Assembly: GCA_021788565.1 (NCBI GenBank) | Contig: JAJYKO010000071.1 | Coordinates: 1 to 12,361, forward strand | Origin: Chloroflexota bacterium | GTDB lineage: Bacteria; Chloroflexota; UBA6077 | DNA length: 12,361 nucleotides | Direction: 5' to 3' | Part shown: in pieces, positions 11,496 to 12,361 of the stretch | How the letters are laid out: every line of letters begins with the position of its first letter | How positions within the stretch are numbered: position 1 is the first letter of the stretch | Notes under the pieces: model-generated | The model's input: only the letters and a program-made list of their open reading frames with translations | Told to the model about the DNA's origin: nothing | Databases searched by the model: none | Translations under genes and position numbers: made by a program

Positions 11496-11774
11496 CTATC
11501 CATATCGGTACTGGACCCCGAAGCCGCCACGCGGGTAGCGCCACTCGATGTTCCCGAATGGGCAGCCGATCCGGCAGGCCCCACACTCCAGACAGCCGTT
11601 GTACGCCACGGAGATATGGTCGCCCTCCCACTCGTAGACGTGGGCAGGGCAGAAGGAGGTGCACGGCCGGCCCTCACAGGAGTTCGCACACACCTCCTGG
11701 AACCGGACGATAAGGTGGGAGCCGGACTCGTCGGGCTTGAACGCCGTGAGGAACAGCTTCTCTTCGATCTTCAT
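11496..11774 (-). CDS. fixX: FixX-like ferredoxin
   Basis: The 92-residue protein is the ferredoxin partner of the FixC electron-transfer-flavoprotein:quinone oxidoreductase-like subunit. Its eight cysteines are C29, C33, C38, C42, C61, C64, C67 and C71. C61-x2-C64-x2-C67-x3-C71-P is a classical [4Fe-4S] motif, and CTSFCPAHVYEWEGD is typical of FixX. Its start overlaps the fixC stop as ATGA (11771-11774), which indicates translational coupling. GGAGGG lies 7 bases upstream of the ATG. It carries electrons from the EtfAB/FixAB flavoprotein through FixC, and fixA/fixB are not in the window. Confidence 0.9.
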   Translation of the reverse strand: MKIEEKLFLTAFKPDESGSHLIVRFQEVCANSCEGRPCTSFCPAHVYEWEGDHISVAYNGCLECGACRIGCPFGNIEWRYPRGGFGVQYRYG

Positions 11775-12361
11775 GCCAGTGCCCTCCAGATGCCCGCCAG
11801 ATCGCCGGCCAAGCCCCAGATCGGCCGCCGTAAGGTCACCATCTCCAGAATACGCTTCTGCTTCTCGGTCTTGGTCAGGCCATCTACGGCAATCAATTCC
11901 CCCAGCGCGGCGTTCACCATCTCTGGATAGCTGTCGAACAGCTCGGGATGGGACTCGAAGAAGGCTGGAGCACGGCGATACTTCTTGAGATCGGCCACAA
12001 TGAAGCTCTCATCCAGTCTTCGCCGGTACCCTGATAGAGTCGCAGCCGAGAAGTCGCCCCTCTCCTTCGCCTCGATCGCGGTCTCCGCGGCGAGCCTGCC
12101 GGAAGTCATCGCCAGGTTCGAGCCCTCGATATGTACGCTGTTCACGAGGCCGGCCGCGTCGCCTACGACCATAAGACCGTCCGCATAGACCGGCGGGATG
12201 TGATCGTAGCCGCCCTCTGGGATCAAGTGGGCCATGTATTCCTTCGACTCCCCGCCCGCGATGAGACGCCGCACCATCGGGTTTGCCTTGAACCGTTCGA
12301 TCAGATCGTAGGGCTTCAGTCCGGTCTTCACTAAGTCGGAGAGCAAGGCCCCGAGCCCGAG
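11771..12361 (-). CDS. fixC: FixC-like flavoprotein dehydrogenase, C-terminal part (partial)
   Basis: The frame enters from the right edge and ends at TGA 11773-11771, leaving 196 residues. DGLMVVGDAAGLVNSVHIEGSNLAMTSG is the FAD-binding GDAAG block of the FixC/ETF-QO/geranylgeranyl-reductase superfamily. It is followed by RLAAETAIEAKERGDFS and a helical tail with LSGYRRRLDESFI, as in FixC. The N-terminal dinucleotide-binding domain lies outside the window. It oxidises the flavoprotein partner, and in Fix complexes it supports electron bifurcation or low-potential electron delivery. The fixX gene follows with a 4-nt overlap. Confidence 0.9.
   Translation of the reverse strand, partial: LGLGALLSDLVKTGLKPYDLIERFKANPMVRRLIAGGESKEYMAHLIPEGGYDHIPPVYADGLMVVGDAAGLVNSVHIEGSNLAMTSGRLAAETAIEAKERGDFSAATLSGYRRRLDESFIVADLKKYRRAPAFFESHPELFDSYPEMVNAALGELIAVDGLTKTEKQKRILEMVTLRRPIWGLAGDLAGIWRALA

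Noticed and set aside
1..12361. CRISPR array, transposase, integrase, rRNA
   Set aside because: No regularly spaced direct repeats, DDE or recombinase motifs, or rRNA-like sequence were seen on either strand.

Overview
This window is bacterial, compact and GC-rich at its two ends, and looks like a piece of an uncultured anaerobe or facultative lineage. The flanking genes fit Chloroflexota-type genomes: a sugar phosphomutase followed by a bifunctional phosphoglucose/phosphomannose isomerase, a small SWIM zinc-finger protein, a UroD-like corrinoid methyltransferase, and fixC-fixX. That assignment is inference from gene content only and is weak.

Left flank (1-1345, + strand): the last 69 codons of a phosphoglucomutase/phosphomannomutase, a 16-bp inverted repeat, and the bifunctional isomerase, which together form a sugar-phosphate unit. 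From 1346 to about 2560 there is little conventional coding. This stretch holds a 29-codon hydrophobic peptide gene on the - strand with a strong ribosome binding site and a 3' hairpin, a good sigma-70-type promoter facing away from it that could make a short hairpin RNA, and the relic of an RNA uracil-C5 methyltransferase (TrmA/RumA-like) carrying in-frame stops.

Middle (2645-7683) is an accessory block that resembles a defence island. On the - strand are a DUF5343-type protein and an unrecognised 126-aa protein. Divergent from them, on the + strand, are a small FtsH-protease-domain (M41-like) protein whose HExxH motif reads YExxH, a protein with a C-terminal HEPN-like segment, a decayed stretch that includes the start of an AAA/STAND-type ATPase, and a compact AIPR (abortive infection phage resistance) protein. 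A perfect 21-bp inverted repeat (3510-3568) lies between the two - strand genes. No transposase, integrase or CRISPR array was seen.

Right flank (8065-12361): a near-consensus promoter with a structured leader precedes a 92-aa SWIM zinc-finger protein. Next come a MtaA/MtbA-type methyltransferase with an intact His-x-Cys...Cys zinc site, a free-standing archaeal-type ThrRS editing domain, and a D-2-hydroxyacid dehydrogenase, the last two closely spaced. Convergent to these lie fixX and the truncated end of fixC, overlapping by 4 nt. Palindromic elements punctuate the intergenic gaps here, and a perfect 28-bp palindrome separates the convergent genes.

The best candidate for an undescribed system is the M41-like/HEPN/(ATPase relic)/AIPR cluster. 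The small-peptide locus at 1729-2000, which resembles a type I toxin-antitoxin layout, is the second choice.
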